From: an uncultured Prevotella sp.
GTDB lineage: Bacteria; Bacteroidota; Bacteroidia; Bacteroidales; Bacteroidaceae
Length of the DNA: 22,603 nt
Assembly: GCA_937901345.1 (NCBI GenBank)
Contig: CALCHM010000065.1
Location: 1 to 22,603, forward strand
Reading direction: 5' to 3'
Shown: positions 14,101 to 21,362 of the stretch, piece by piece
How positions within the stretch are numbered: position 1 is the first letter of the stretch
Layout: the number at the start of each line of letters is the position of its first letter
Translations under genes and position numbers: made by a program
The notes under the pieces: model-generated
Told to the model about the DNA's origin: nothing
Databases searched by the model: none
Seen by the model: only the letters and a program-made list of their open reading frames with translations

Positions 14101-16035
14101 CTCGACTCACGTCCTGCCTACGACGATGCCTTTCGTATCGATTTCATGGTGGACGATGGTGTGATTTTCTACGTTAATGGCGTGGAAGTAGGTGCGTATA
14201 ATTGTGCAAGTGGTGCGACGTACGCCACTTATGCGCAGTCCTATGCCAGCAATTATGCTTTCAACGGTTCCGTGTCGGTGCCCGCCAACGTGTTGCGTAA
14301 GGGCGAGAATGTTATTGCCGCCGAAGTGCATAACTCTTCGGGTACGAGTTCGGACATTTTCTTCGATGCGCAACTTGTGCGCCTTGTTACAGAGGGCGGT
14401 GATGGCGAAACCATGCTCGCTACGTCCGAAACCTTTGTGCTGAGCGACAAGGTGCCCGTGGGAACTTACGACATCCAAGCCATTTACCAACCCCTTGCGG
14501 GCAAAAATGCCCAACTCGAAGCCGGAGCAACCCCCATACGTATCAATGAAGTGGGGGCGGGTAACGATATCTTTATTAATGAGTATTTCAAGAAGAACGA
14601 TTGGGTGGAACTCTACAACGCTACGGACGAGGATATCGACATCGCGGGCATGTATCTGAGCGATGACCGCGATAATCCCCAGAAGTATCGCATTTCAGCC
14701 GAAGGTAGCGAGGCATCCACCATCATTCCGGCGCATGGTTATCGAATCGTGTGGTGCGACAAGTTGGCACCGCTCCATCAATTGCATGCGAATTTCAAGT
14801 TGGACAATGCTGATGGCGCTTACCTCTCCCTTCAGGCCGAAGACGGTTCGTGGGCTGACGAGGTGACCTATCTTGCTCAGGACCTTTGGCAAACTTACGG
14901 GCGTTATCCCGATGGCGGTTATCATGCCCAACTCTTCGACCGCGCTTCCATCGCTCTTCCTAATCAAATGGGAACCTATCCCTTTGATGAAGACGCTTCC
15001 GACGCTTGGATAGACCAGCATTTGGCCATTACACTCCAACTCCAGAAGGGGTGGAACTGGATTTCGCACAACATGCAAGACGCCATTTCCAACACGCGCC
15101 TTACGCCCTATGCCACGATGCTTGCCAGTCAAACCACAACGGCAATGCGCAACGCCGCACAAGAGTGGACGGGAACGCTCACCGACTTGCTCCCCGCCGA
15201 AGGTTACAAGGTGGAAATGAAGCAAGCGGCTGACGTTACGTTGCGTGGCAAACTCTTCGACACTTCCACCGACGTGGCCCTTCGTGAGGGATGGAACTGG
15301 AAGGGATTCCCGCTTTATAACGCCACGGCGCTCGATGTTGCGTTGGCAAACTATCTCCCCCATGAGGGCGATGCCATTGTAGGTAAGGAAGGATTTGCCG
15401 TCTATGCCGCCGATGCTTGGCGCGGTACGCTCAACGTGCTCACTCCCGGACGCGCATACATGTTCTATGCCACTTCGGCACAAACATTTGCGTGGAACTC
15501 GTTGGCATCCGCTTCATTGACGCGTAAGGCGAAAACGTATGCCGCTCCCGAGGCCGAAACCGCAGACCTTTCGCTCGAACTCGACTTGCATGCCCATCCC
15601 GACGTGATGAGCGTCATTGCATCCGTCCGCATGGACGACGAACCGCTCCTCCCCGCTCAGCATGTCATTGTTGCCTATTGTGGCGATGAGTGTCGGGGTG
15701 TTTCTGAGGTGGTTGACGACCGCTTCTATATCAACATCCATGGTGCGGCGGGCGATGACATCCGCTTCGTGCTGCTCAATGCCGCGGGCGAACAGGTACT
15801 GCTCGACGAGCGCATTGCGTTTGCTCCGTTGAAACTCGTAGGAACGCATCAGCAACCTTGTGTGTTCCAAAACGCTACGGCTACTTCCGTAATGCCCCTC
15901 GTGGGTGTCACGCCCGTAGAGGTAAGTTATTTCAATCTGAGTGGGCAACGCATAACGAAACCACAATCAGGTTGCTACATCCAGCGCACGACTTATGCTA
16001 ACGGATATGTACAGACAAGGAAGATGCTGAAATAA
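11176..16035 (+). CDS. Giant secreted protein with lamin-tail domains, CotH kinase-like domain and type IX sorting tail
   Basis: This 1619-residue exported protein has a signal peptide (1-22, cleavage near SVAQA). A discoidin-like sandwich follows (about 30-174, with ALLDGDTQTYWHS). The first lamin-tail domain is 187-304 (LRINEVQVANV, SWLELYN). A chitobiase C-terminal-like segment lies at about 345-422 (LRYTTDGSTPT). The CotH kinase-like domain spans about 428-840, with GGGDWLTNSNN (686-696) and the metal-site signature FDLDSTFG (714-721). A jelly-roll region is at about 905-1070 and a second lamin-tail domain at 1120-1265. Two GWNW modules sit near 1291 and 1372. The C terminus (1577-1619, YFNLSGQRI then a basic MLK end) resembles a type IX secretion sorting tail. 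CotH proteins in Bacillus are atypical secreted kinases; whether this one phosphorylates anything is unknown. No membrane helix is seen after the signal peptide. Confidence 0.88.
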   Translation: MKNYFRYMLCLLGATVCMGSVAQATNGQTVLITSEAQLSSPFTEPNEGQYLSALLDGDTQTYWHSCYSKSDSSPIHWIEVALREPKRGLLNLYVHRRVQASNDHPTEFQISASTDGQTWEVVATVDIPYTGKNGVMSAPFLLEQEASFLRLAPLNCHPNFRKFWHASELQLYYLGDSDEITTDASALRINEVQVANVDQYIDPSLNYGSWLELYNTSNAALFLNDVSVRHSDADGNVEEYPLSVEHGFVASHACMTLWFDHHASQGKFSPTAYLNIPFKLDPEGGRLELLNDKGAVVDAVTYPPAIARCAYARMEDGVGEWGITSTPTPAEVNLGSKFALQRLAPPEVSTDSKVIRGTTRFSVEIPEGTTLRYTTDGSTPTMTHGEISTTGKFSTSETSVYRFVLVADDYLPSKVVTRSFIKDVSGSYYLPILSISTHPDNMFSPEIGLYTRGTNGVSGNGQSVPSNWNMDWERPVNVEYLVPEGGTYNMVLNQECEFQISGGFSRAYGGDANWEMKSSFTLKAGKLYEGLNSFDYAFFAGHKDFNKYKVFKVRNGGNDSHVRLTDAAFHEIYRRSGFNINTQCWQPAHVFINGAYLGMLNLRESNNKHFAESEYGIDTDDVDQFELNGEKGYEQKEGSKDSFMDWLNRTKALAADPTNEALWQAVCEVVDVDEFCNYMAAEIYMGGGDWLTNSNNIKGFKSRNPGGKYHMVLFDLDSTFGNTNMLQQVYNMLSRYDGRYADNNGVSYLAEILFNMLAYEPFRKQFIDTYCIVAGSIFEPERCKAIIDEMAAYTNPALQLEGQSATSTANQLYSKISSETGREARLLTLRNFFDLISSYDVRLSTNIPDARLLIGGQEVPTRQFSGTLFAPITLTAKAPAGYAFKGWLLKSDATTRLDAILPYKASWAYYDQGSLDNTGWNQTDYAANNWQTSQAPFGYGTVGTTANAADYNTQIDYGADSSNKRPTYYFRTTFNLDSRPAYDDAFRIDFMVDDGVIFYVNGVEVGAYNCASGATYATYAQSYASNYAFNGSVSVPANVLRKGENVIAAEVHNSSGTSSDIFFDAQLVRLVTEGGDGETMLATSETFVLSDKVPVGTYDIQAIYQPLAGKNAQLEAGATPIRINEVGAGNDIFINEYFKKNDWVELYNATDEDIDIAGMYLSDDRDNPQKYRISAEGSEASTIIPAHGYRIVWCDKLAPLHQLHANFKLDNADGAYLSLQAEDGSWADEVTYLAQDLWQTYGRYPDGGYHAQLFDRASIALPNQMGTYPFDEDASDAWIDQHLAITLQLQKGWNWISHNMQDAISNTRLTPYATMLASQTTTAMRNAAQEWTGTLTDLLPAEGYKVEMKQAADVTLRGKLFDTSTDVALREGWNWKGFPLYNATALDVALANYLPHEGDAIVGKEGFAVYAADAWRGTLNVLTPGRAYMFYATSAQTFAWNSLASASLTRKAKTYAAPEAETADLSLELDLHAHPDVMSVIASVRMDDEPLLPAQHVIVAYCGDECRGVSEVVDDRFYINIHGAAGDDIRFVLLNAAGEQVLLDERIAFAPLKLVGTHQQPCVFQNATATSVMPLVGVTPVEVSYFNLSGQRITKPQSGCYIQRTTYANGYVQTRKMLK

Positions 16036-16057
16036 ACGGTGTTCCTCACCCCTCTCT

Positions 16058-16100
16058 TGCTCCGCAACGAGCATTACGATGAAAGGGTAGGGGCGGAGCA
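16058..16100. other. Inverted repeat after the CotH-domain gene
   Basis: TGCTCCGC (16058-16065) and GCGGAGCA (16093-16100) form a perfect 8-base inverted repeat with a 27-base loop. It starts 22 bases after the stop codon. There is no T run, so a terminator role is possible but not clear. Confidence 0.45.
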
Positions 16101-16128
16101 TCCCACATCCCCATTTTCTCCCCATCTG

Positions 16129-16160
16129 TTTGCATGGTAGGAAAGAAAAATCTACCTTTG
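16129..16160 (+). promoter_or_regulatory. Bacteroidota promoter for the GT90 gene
   Basis: TTTG (16129-16132), a 20-base spacer and TACCTTTG (16153-16160) match the consensus. The predicted start of transcription is about 15-18 bases before the ATG at 16182, so the gene has its own promoter and a very short leader. Confidence 0.75.
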
Positions 16161-16181
16161 TAAGCGATAATTTTGAACATT

Positions 16182-17195
16182 ATGGCAGATTCATTAAAAT
16201 ACCGATTGACAAGTGGTAAACCCTCAAAGGGTAGTTACTACGTTCGTAATGTGTTGAAGAAACTCGTGCCCTCGTGCCTTTATCGCATGAAGGCGAAGCG
16301 CATGCTTAAGCAGTTAGAAAACCATCCCGACAAGACCTACATCCTTGATCGCGTGAATTATTATAACACGCTCACGGCGCCCTTTGAACTTCCTGCTGAG
16401 ACGTGGCACGAGCGCAATGGCGGTATCTATCACTTCCTCGACCGCATCGACCAATTTAAACTCTCCACCTTCCATTCTGCCTATTATTTTGACTTCCGCG
16501 ATGCCATACGTTGGTTCCGCCAATCGTGTCGTGCCGCCTACGTTCCAGGCGACGTTTACTTCACCCCTAAAGCGCCCGCCTTCGTGAAGAGTCGTCTGCT
16601 GAGCGATACGAATCAGAATTCTGTGTTACTCAAACTCGATAAGTGGCGCCACTTTATGTGGGTGAAAGATTCCACACCCTGGACAGAGAAGGCGGATAAG
16701 GCCATCTTCCGCGGTAAAATTCGTTGGAGCCGTCAGCGCACGCAATTCCTTGAAATGTACTTCAATCATCCCATGTGTGATTGTGGCGTCGTAGGAAATG
16801 AGGACGTCAATCCCGAATGGAAGACACCGAAGAAAACAATTCGTGAACACTTGGATTACAAGTTCATTATGGCGCTCGAGGGTAACGACGTGGCCACCAA
16901 CTTAAAGTGGGTGATGTCCTCAAACAGCCTTGCCGTCATGCCTCGCCCCACGTGTGAAACTTGGTTTATGGAAGGCCGCCTTCAGCCCAACGTGCATTAC
17001 GTTGAAATTAAGCCCGACCTTTCCGACCTTGAGGAGCGCATGAATTACTATATCTCTCACCCCGAAGAGGCACAACGTATCATAGATAACGCTCACGAAT
17101 TTGTACGCCAATTCCTTGACGACGACCGCGAACAACTCATCCAATTCCTTGTGGCTGAAAAATACCTCCGCCTTTCAGGGCAACAGCCTCTGTGA
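16182..17195 (+). CDS. GT90-type (CAP10/LpsA-like) glycosyltransferase
   Basis: This is a 337-residue probable cytosolic or membrane-peripheral glycosyltransferase. There is no signal peptide or membrane helix, but the N terminus is basic (up to about residue 45). Family-like motifs lie in the middle and C-terminal half: KAIFRGKIRWSRQRTQ, YKFIMALEGNDVATNLKWVMSSNSLAVM and the acidic HYVEIKPDLSDLEERM end. GT90/LpsA-like enzymes usually add sugars to lipopolysaccharide or capsule, so a role in surface glycan assembly is likely. The donor and acceptor cannot be read. It is not within a visible glycan cluster. The ATG at 16182 is preferred to an in-frame TTG at 16173 because of the promoter and start-codon strength. 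Confidence 0.82.
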   Translation: MADSLKYRLTSGKPSKGSYYVRNVLKKLVPSCLYRMKAKRMLKQLENHPDKTYILDRVNYYNTLTAPFELPAETWHERNGGIYHFLDRIDQFKLSTFHSAYYFDFRDAIRWFRQSCRAAYVPGDVYFTPKAPAFVKSRLLSDTNQNSVLLKLDKWRHFMWVKDSTPWTEKADKAIFRGKIRWSRQRTQFLEMYFNHPMCDCGVVGNEDVNPEWKTPKKTIREHLDYKFIMALEGNDVATNLKWVMSSNSLAVMPRPTCETWFMEGRLQPNVHYVEIKPDLSDLEERMNYYISHPEEAQRIIDNAHEFVRQFLDDDREQLIQFLVAEKYLRLSGQQPL

Positions 17196-17414
17196 TGAAA
17201 TATTGCGGAATCATGAGGATTGGCTCTGTGGCGAAATCATAAAAGACCCCATGGCTTATTTAAACAGTTAGTTGAACAGGCACGAAGAGGCAATATCGGG
17301 GGACCTCCCCAAAAAATACTCCTAAGTCACATCGGGAGCAGGTGAGTGGCACAAGTTGTTTCACCCGTCGCTAATGCTGTAAAAGGGCAGTGCTTCACAG
17401 GCGGCAATATCCGT
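17196..17414. other. Intergenic stretch after the GT90 gene
   Basis: No gene is evident. A small GGGG-ACCT-CCCC hairpin near 17300-17312 is followed by As on the plus strand, so it is not a plus-strand terminator. GGCAATATC occurs twice (near 17292 and 17403). Confidence 0.4.
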
Positions 17415-17538
17415 AGTTTGGGACAGGCTCCGCGCCCCGGAGGGAGGGTTTCCCAGAGTTGGGACAGGCTCCGCGCCCTGGAGGGAGGGTTTCCCAAAGT
17501 TGGGACAGGTTCCCCAATGCTCAGGGAGTGTTTCATTA
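17415..17538. repeat. Tandem array C: three 41-base GC-rich units
   Basis: The units are 17415-17456 (42 bases, one extra T), 17457-17497 and 17498-17538. All begin AGTTGGGACAGG or AGTTTGGGACAGG. The first two are nearly identical; the third keeps the start and the AGGGAG-GTTTC phase but has diverged in the middle. CTCC and GGAG within a unit can pair. The array is noncoding and lies between the convergent GT90 and porin genes. Confidence 0.87.
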
Positions 17539-17550
17539 GTATTGTGCAAA

Positions 17551-17592
17551 AGAAAAACCGATAGGTATGGGGTACATATCTATCGGTTTTCT
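17551..17592. terminator. Bidirectional terminator between GT90 and porin genes
   Basis: AGAAAAACCGATAG (17551-17564) pairs with CTATCGGTTTTCT (17580-17592) with a single bulged A and a 15-base loop. On the minus strand the stem is followed by a T-rich stretch, fitting termination of the porin transcript 23 bases after its stop. It can also stop plus-strand transcription from the GT90 gene. Confidence 0.8.
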
Positions 17593-17614
17593 GCGTATGT
17601 GAGTTTATGGGTTC

Positions 17615-18730
17615 TTAGAATCTAGCTGAGATTTGGAAATCAATTGTGTTGAAGTGGTTATCGGCAGGTGAGGGATTGCGGTCAACGGTATAAGTGTAGT
17701 TGAGTTGCATCATGAGGTTTTTGCCGAGATTGTAGTTGGCAGACATGCACCAATCCGTCTTGAGTGTATTCCAAGAACGCGAGTCGTTGCGGTAACAGTC
17801 CCATTTGCCATACACTTTGAAATTCTTTGCTACGGGAACACCTACTGTTGCGTACCAACCGTCGCTGTGCTTGGGAGCACTGGGGTTCTTAATTGCACCA
17901 CCATAACTGTACATATATTCAGCACGCACTGTCCACTTATCTTCGTACTTCACACCGAAGCCCATACGCTTACGGTCAATCTGGTCGTTCACGTCAGACT
18001 CATTGGTGTAAGTGCCGTTCCAGAGAAAACCACCAACTTCCAACTTCTTCATGGGACGCAACCAAAGACCTGCAATGTAGTCCTTTTCCTTATCCTTATC
18101 CTTGTGGTTGATGCCTTGACCGTTGAACACTCCAAATTGATAATGGAAAAGGTAATGTCCCTTTTCGCCGCCTACCTTGAAGAGGTCACCCTGGACTTGT
18201 GCACCAAGGTCGCGACCGCCGCTACTGTGCTCGCCACAACGGTCATTCATGAGGAACTTGAGAGTTGCTTGCGAGTAAGCGCCATGACCGATGGCTAGGG
18301 GCGACATGGGATTTTCAAAACCGAAACTGCGCTTAAACTGACCAACCTTTACGCGGAAGGCATCATACTTTTGCCATTCTACGAAGGCATCGAGGAGACG
18401 TGCTCCTTTATCTACGCCAGGAGCTCCGCTGACTTCACCTTGGAAGCGGTAGAAGAAATCCTTATAAACGTAACCCGACCCGTAAATACGGAGGTAGCGC
18501 ATGTCGAAACCGCCATTGTCGGTAACGTTTGCCTTGTCGGTGATGCTATACTTTCCGGTGATAAAACCGCCGACTGTGATAGTGGGGTCTGCTTTTTTAA
18601 CAGCTTCAGGTGCTTTGCTTGTTGCGAGGTTGAAGGTCATGCCTTCTTGTTCTCCTGGGTGGAGTGTTTCGGCAAAAGTTGCCAATGAAGTCGTAGCGCA
18701 GAGCGCGAGAGAGAGGAATTTGACTTTCAT
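17615..18730 (-). CDS. OprO/OprP-like phosphate-selective porin
   Basis: This is a 371-residue outer-membrane beta-barrel protein of the Porin O/P family (PF07396-like). It has a signal peptide (1-20, TFA then E) and a short linker (21-48). The barrel of alternating strands starts at ITVGGFITGKYSI, includes MRYLRIYGSGYVYKDFFYRFQGE and VGQFKRSFGFENPMSP, and ends in the aromatic terminal strand FQISARF, typical for outer-membrane insertion. Pseudomonas OprP and OprO take up phosphate and polyphosphate; Bacteroidota members are numerous and not all are shown to be phosphate specific. The gene starts 13 bases after folC on the same strand, so it is probably translated from a folC-porin message. 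I see no clear promoter of its own. Confidence 0.87.
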   Translation of the reverse strand: MKVKFLSLALCATTSLATFAETLHPGEQEGMTFNLATSKAPEAVKKADPTITVGGFITGKYSITDKANVTDNGGFDMRYLRIYGSGYVYKDFFYRFQGEVSGAPGVDKGARLLDAFVEWQKYDAFRVKVGQFKRSFGFENPMSPLAIGHGAYSQATLKFLMNDRCGEHSSGGRDLGAQVQGDLFKVGGEKGHYLFHYQFGVFNGQGINHKDKDKEKDYIAGLWLRPMKKLEVGGFLWNGTYTNESDVNDQIDRKRMGFGVKYEDKWTVRAEYMYSYGGAIKNPSAPKHSDGWYATVGVPVAKNFKVYGKWDCYRNDSRSWNTLKTDWCMSANYNLGKNLMMQLNYTYTVDRNPSPADNHFNTIDFQISARF

Positions 18731-18743
18731 AGTTAATTTGAAA

Positions 18744-19985
18744 TTAAGAGATTTTCGATGTTAAGAGGTCGGCAACGACAAACGTGCTACCCCCAATGAA
18801 GATGACATCTTCGGGCGAGGCATTGTTAATTGCAGCTTGATGTGCTGCTGTCACGCTGGCAAAGGTAGCACCTTTTAAGTTAAAATTCGTTGCAACATGC
18901 ATTAATTTTTCAGCGGGAAGTGCGCGATTCACGCTGGCTTGCGTGAAATAGTAACGAGCATTTTTGGGAAGTAGCGCTACGACGTGGGTGATGTCCTTAT
19001 CATTAACCATACCGAAAACGATATGCACTTGCTTACCTTCATCGATGAATTGCTGGAGTCGTTTGGCAAGGTAGCGCCAACCACCAATATTATGTCCCGT
19101 GTCGCATATTGTTAGAGGAGCAGTAGAAAGCGTTTGCCAACGCCCCATAAGGTGGGTGAGGTCGCAGACATGGGCAAGTCCTTCACGGATGTGTTCAGAA
19201 GAAATATTTAACTGCTCTTGAAGGATGCTGAGCGCAGTACAAATAGTGCGCAAATTCTTTTTTTGGCAATCGCCTTTGAGTTGGAAGGAAATATTTTCTA
19301 CACAGATATCGGTATCTTCCGCAAAATAGAGTGGGGCGTTCTGGTGGATGGCAACCTCTTTAAACACGAGGTCGCTTTCAGCACCATGCTCACCGACAAC
19401 AATGGGTATTCCTGGTTTAATAATCCCGGCCTTCTCTGTAGCAATCTCCTTGAGGGTAGCACCTAAGAATTGCGTATGGTCAAAACTAATATTCGTTATG
19501 ACAGAGAGTAAGGGTCGGATAATATTTGTACAATCCAGGCGTCCACCGAGTCCCACTTCAATAACAGAAATGTCTACTCCTTGGTCGGCAAAATAGCGAA
19601 AAGCCATCGCCGTGGTGAGTTCGAAAAAAGAAGGGTAGAGAGGTTCGAAGAAGTGGCGATGCGTTTCTACAAATTGCACCACGTATTCTTCTTCCATCAT
19701 TTCACCATTCACGCGGATACGCTCCCTGAAGTCAACAAGGTGAGGTGAAGTGTATAGACCTACCTTATAGCCTGCTGATTGTAATACAGCAGCCAAAGTA
19801 TGAGAGCATGAGCCTTTTCCATTCGTGCCGGCTACATGTATAGTGCGGTACTTGTGGTGAGGGCGCTCGAAGTGCTCGTCTAAAGCATGGGTGTTGCTCA
19901 ATCCTTCTTTGTAAGCCCCTTGGCCAATGTTTTGAAATAAAGGGGCGCTATTATATAAATAGGTGATGGTTTCTTGATAGGTCAT
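18744..19985 (-). CDS. folC: Folylpolyglutamate synthase / dihydrofolate synthase
   Basis: This is a 413-residue cytosolic ligase that adds glutamate to folates and, in bifunctional forms, makes dihydrofolate from dihydropteroate. The Mur-ligase fold is clear: the P-loop HVAGTNGKGS (50-59), the TSPHL folate-binding stretch, EVGLGGRLDCTN, the ITNISFDHTQFLG and EKAGIIKPGIP motifs, and CDTGHNIGG in the C-terminal domain. The length is typical. The gene is divergent from pepT and leads a two-gene unit with the porin 13 bases downstream. No functional link between folate and the porin is known to me; the arrangement may reflect shared transcription only. Confidence 0.95.
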   Translation of the reverse strand: MTYQETITYLYNSAPLFQNIGQGAYKEGLSNTHALDEHFERPHHKYRTIHVAGTNGKGSCSHTLAAVLQSAGYKVGLYTSPHLVDFRERIRVNGEMMEEEYVVQFVETHRHFFEPLYPSFFELTTAMAFRYFADQGVDISVIEVGLGGRLDCTNIIRPLLSVITNISFDHTQFLGATLKEIATEKAGIIKPGIPIVVGEHGAESDLVFKEVAIHQNAPLYFAEDTDICVENISFQLKGDCQKKNLRTICTALSILQEQLNISSEHIREGLAHVCDLTHLMGRWQTLSTAPLTICDTGHNIGGWRYLAKRLQQFIDEGKQVHIVFGMVNDKDITHVVALLPKNARYYFTQASVNRALPAEKLMHVATNFNLKGATFASVTAAHQAAINNASPEDVIFIGGSTFVVADLLTSKIS

Positions 19986-20010
19986 TGTCGAGACTTTGAT
20001 ATTTGAAGTG

Positions 20011-20042
20011 TAAAAGTACGCACTTTATTTGAGTCGGACAAA
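20011..20042 (-). promoter_or_regulatory. Candidate promoter for folC
   Basis: On the minus strand TTTG (20039-20042), a 20-base spacer and TACTTTTA (20011-20018) form a near-consensus Bacteroidota promoter, with the last -7 base differing. It is 26 bases from the folC start codon. Confidence 0.5.
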
Positions 20043-20094
20043 TGATTTTTTGTTTTTGGGTCTGGAAAACTTTTATCGTAAGTTTTTGAGTCTG
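20028..20094 (+). repeat. Three TTTGAGTCTG-like direct repeats between folC and pepT
   Basis: TTTGAGTCGG (20028-20037), TTTGGGTCTG (20055-20064) and TTTGAGTCTG (20085-20094) are spaced 27 and 30 bases apart. The last two are part of a longer near-repeat beginning GTTTTTG. The third overlaps the -33 element of pepT. They may be operator sites or chance AT-rich similarity. Confidence 0.4.
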
Positions 20095-20114
20095 CAGAAA
20101 ATGTTGTACCTTAG
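20085..20114 (+). promoter_or_regulatory. Candidate promoter for pepT
   Basis: TTTG (20085-20088), an 18-base spacer and TACCTTAG (20107-20114) resemble the Bacteroidota consensus with one mismatch in the -7 box. The start codon follows after 19 bases. Confidence 0.5.
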
Positions 20115-20133
20115 CGGCTAAAACAATAATATA

Positions 20134-21357
20134 ATGGATTTAAGGAATCGTTTTATGCGCTACGTGCGCATTGATACTCAGTCGGCAGAGGATGCAGTAA
20201 CTACTCCCAGTACGCCAGGTCAGATGGACTTTGTCAAAATGTTACGTGTGGAACTGGAAGAGATGGGGCTTGAGGAAATATCACTTGATGAACATGGTTA
20301 TCTCTTTGCTACATTGCCGGCTAATATATCCAAGGACGTGCCTACTATAGGGTTTATTGCTCATGTGGATACTAGTCCTGACGTGACGGGTAAAGATGTG
20401 AATCCTCGTGTTGTGGAAAACTATAACGGAACGGATATTGTGCTTTCTGAAGAGGATAGTACGGTACTTTCTACAAGCGAGTTTCCAGAATTGTTGCGTT
20501 ATGTAGGTGATGACCTTATTGTTACTGATGGACGAACTCTTCTTGGTGCTGATGACAAGGCTGGCGTGGCAGAAATTGTATCTGCTATTGCCTATCTGCA
20601 AGCACATCCCGAGATAAAGCATGGAAAAATTCGTATAGGGTTTAATCCTGACGAGGAGATTGGGTTGGGAGCACATAAATTTGACGTCAGTCTGTTTGGC
20701 TGTGATTGGGCTTACACGATGGATGGAGGCGAAGTAGGTGAACTTGAATACGAGAACTTCAATGCTTCCTCTGCACGTGTTACAATTAACGGACGTAATG
20801 TACACCCCGGCTATGCAAAGGGTAAGATGCTCAATTCAATGCGTGTTGCAGCGGAGTTTATTGATTTGTTGCCTAAGGCTGAGGTGCCCGAGTGTACTGA
20901 CGGGTATGAGGGATTCTATCATTTAGTAGGAATGAAGGGTGGGGTAGAGCATACCACACTAAGCTATATTATTCGTGATCATAGCGCAGATATTATGGGT
21001 AAGCGAAAAGAGTTTCTCCGACAGTGCGTGAACGATTTGAATGAGAAGTATGGGGCTGGAACAGTTGTTCTTGAACTTGCAGACCAATACGCAAATATGC
21101 GTGAGGTAATAGAGCCGATGATGTACGTTATTGATGTCGCCTGTCAGGCTATGAGTGAGGTGGGTGTAGAACCTAAAGTGAAGCCTATACGTGGAGGTAC
21201 TGATGGTGCACAATTGTCATTTAAAGGATTGCCCTGCCCTAATATCTTTGCAGGAGGAGTTAACTTTCATAGCCGTTATGAGTTCGTTCCTTTAGGCTCG
21301 ATGCAGAAGGCAATGATGACAATTGTGAAAATTGCCGAAATTGTAGCAACTCGATAG
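20134..21357 (+). CDS. pepT: Peptidase T (tripeptide aminopeptidase)
   Basis: This is a 407-residue cytosolic M20-family zinc aminopeptidase that removes N-terminal residues from tripeptides. Candidate metal ligands and catalytic residues are all present: His77 and Asp79 (AHVDTSPD), Asp140 (LGADDKAG), Glu174-Glu175 (PDEEIG), Asp197 (TMDGGEVG) and His379 (NFHSRYEFVP). Length and motif spacing match the PepT family. The gene is divergent from folC and convergent with fmt, with which it shares a terminator hairpin. Confidence 0.96.
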   Translation: MDLRNRFMRYVRIDTQSAEDAVTTPSTPGQMDFVKMLRVELEEMGLEEISLDEHGYLFATLPANISKDVPTIGFIAHVDTSPDVTGKDVNPRVVENYNGTDIVLSEEDSTVLSTSEFPELLRYVGDDLIVTDGRTLLGADDKAGVAEIVSAIAYLQAHPEIKHGKIRIGFNPDEEIGLGAHKFDVSLFGCDWAYTMDGGEVGELEYENFNASSARVTINGRNVHPGYAKGKMLNSMRVAAEFIDLLPKAEVPECTDGYEGFYHLVGMKGGVEHTTLSYIIRDHSADIMGKRKEFLRQCVNDLNEKYGAGTVVLELADQYANMREVIEPMMYVIDVACQAMSEVGVEPKVKPIRGGTDGAQLSFKGLPCPNIFAGGVNFHSRYEFVPLGSMQKAMMTIVKIAEIVATR

Positions 21358-21362
21358 AAAAA

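Noticed and set aside
14695..15483. 262-codon open frame antisense to the CotH-domain protein
   Set aside because: It is a shadow frame in a strongly codon-biased gene, with no promoter or domain of its own.
18731..18764. TTAAC-like words before the porin start, resembling the phoB-pit repeats
   Set aside because: Two are spaced 11 bases apart, but they sit directly against the start codon, which is wrong for an activator site, and the sequence is AT-rich enough for chance.
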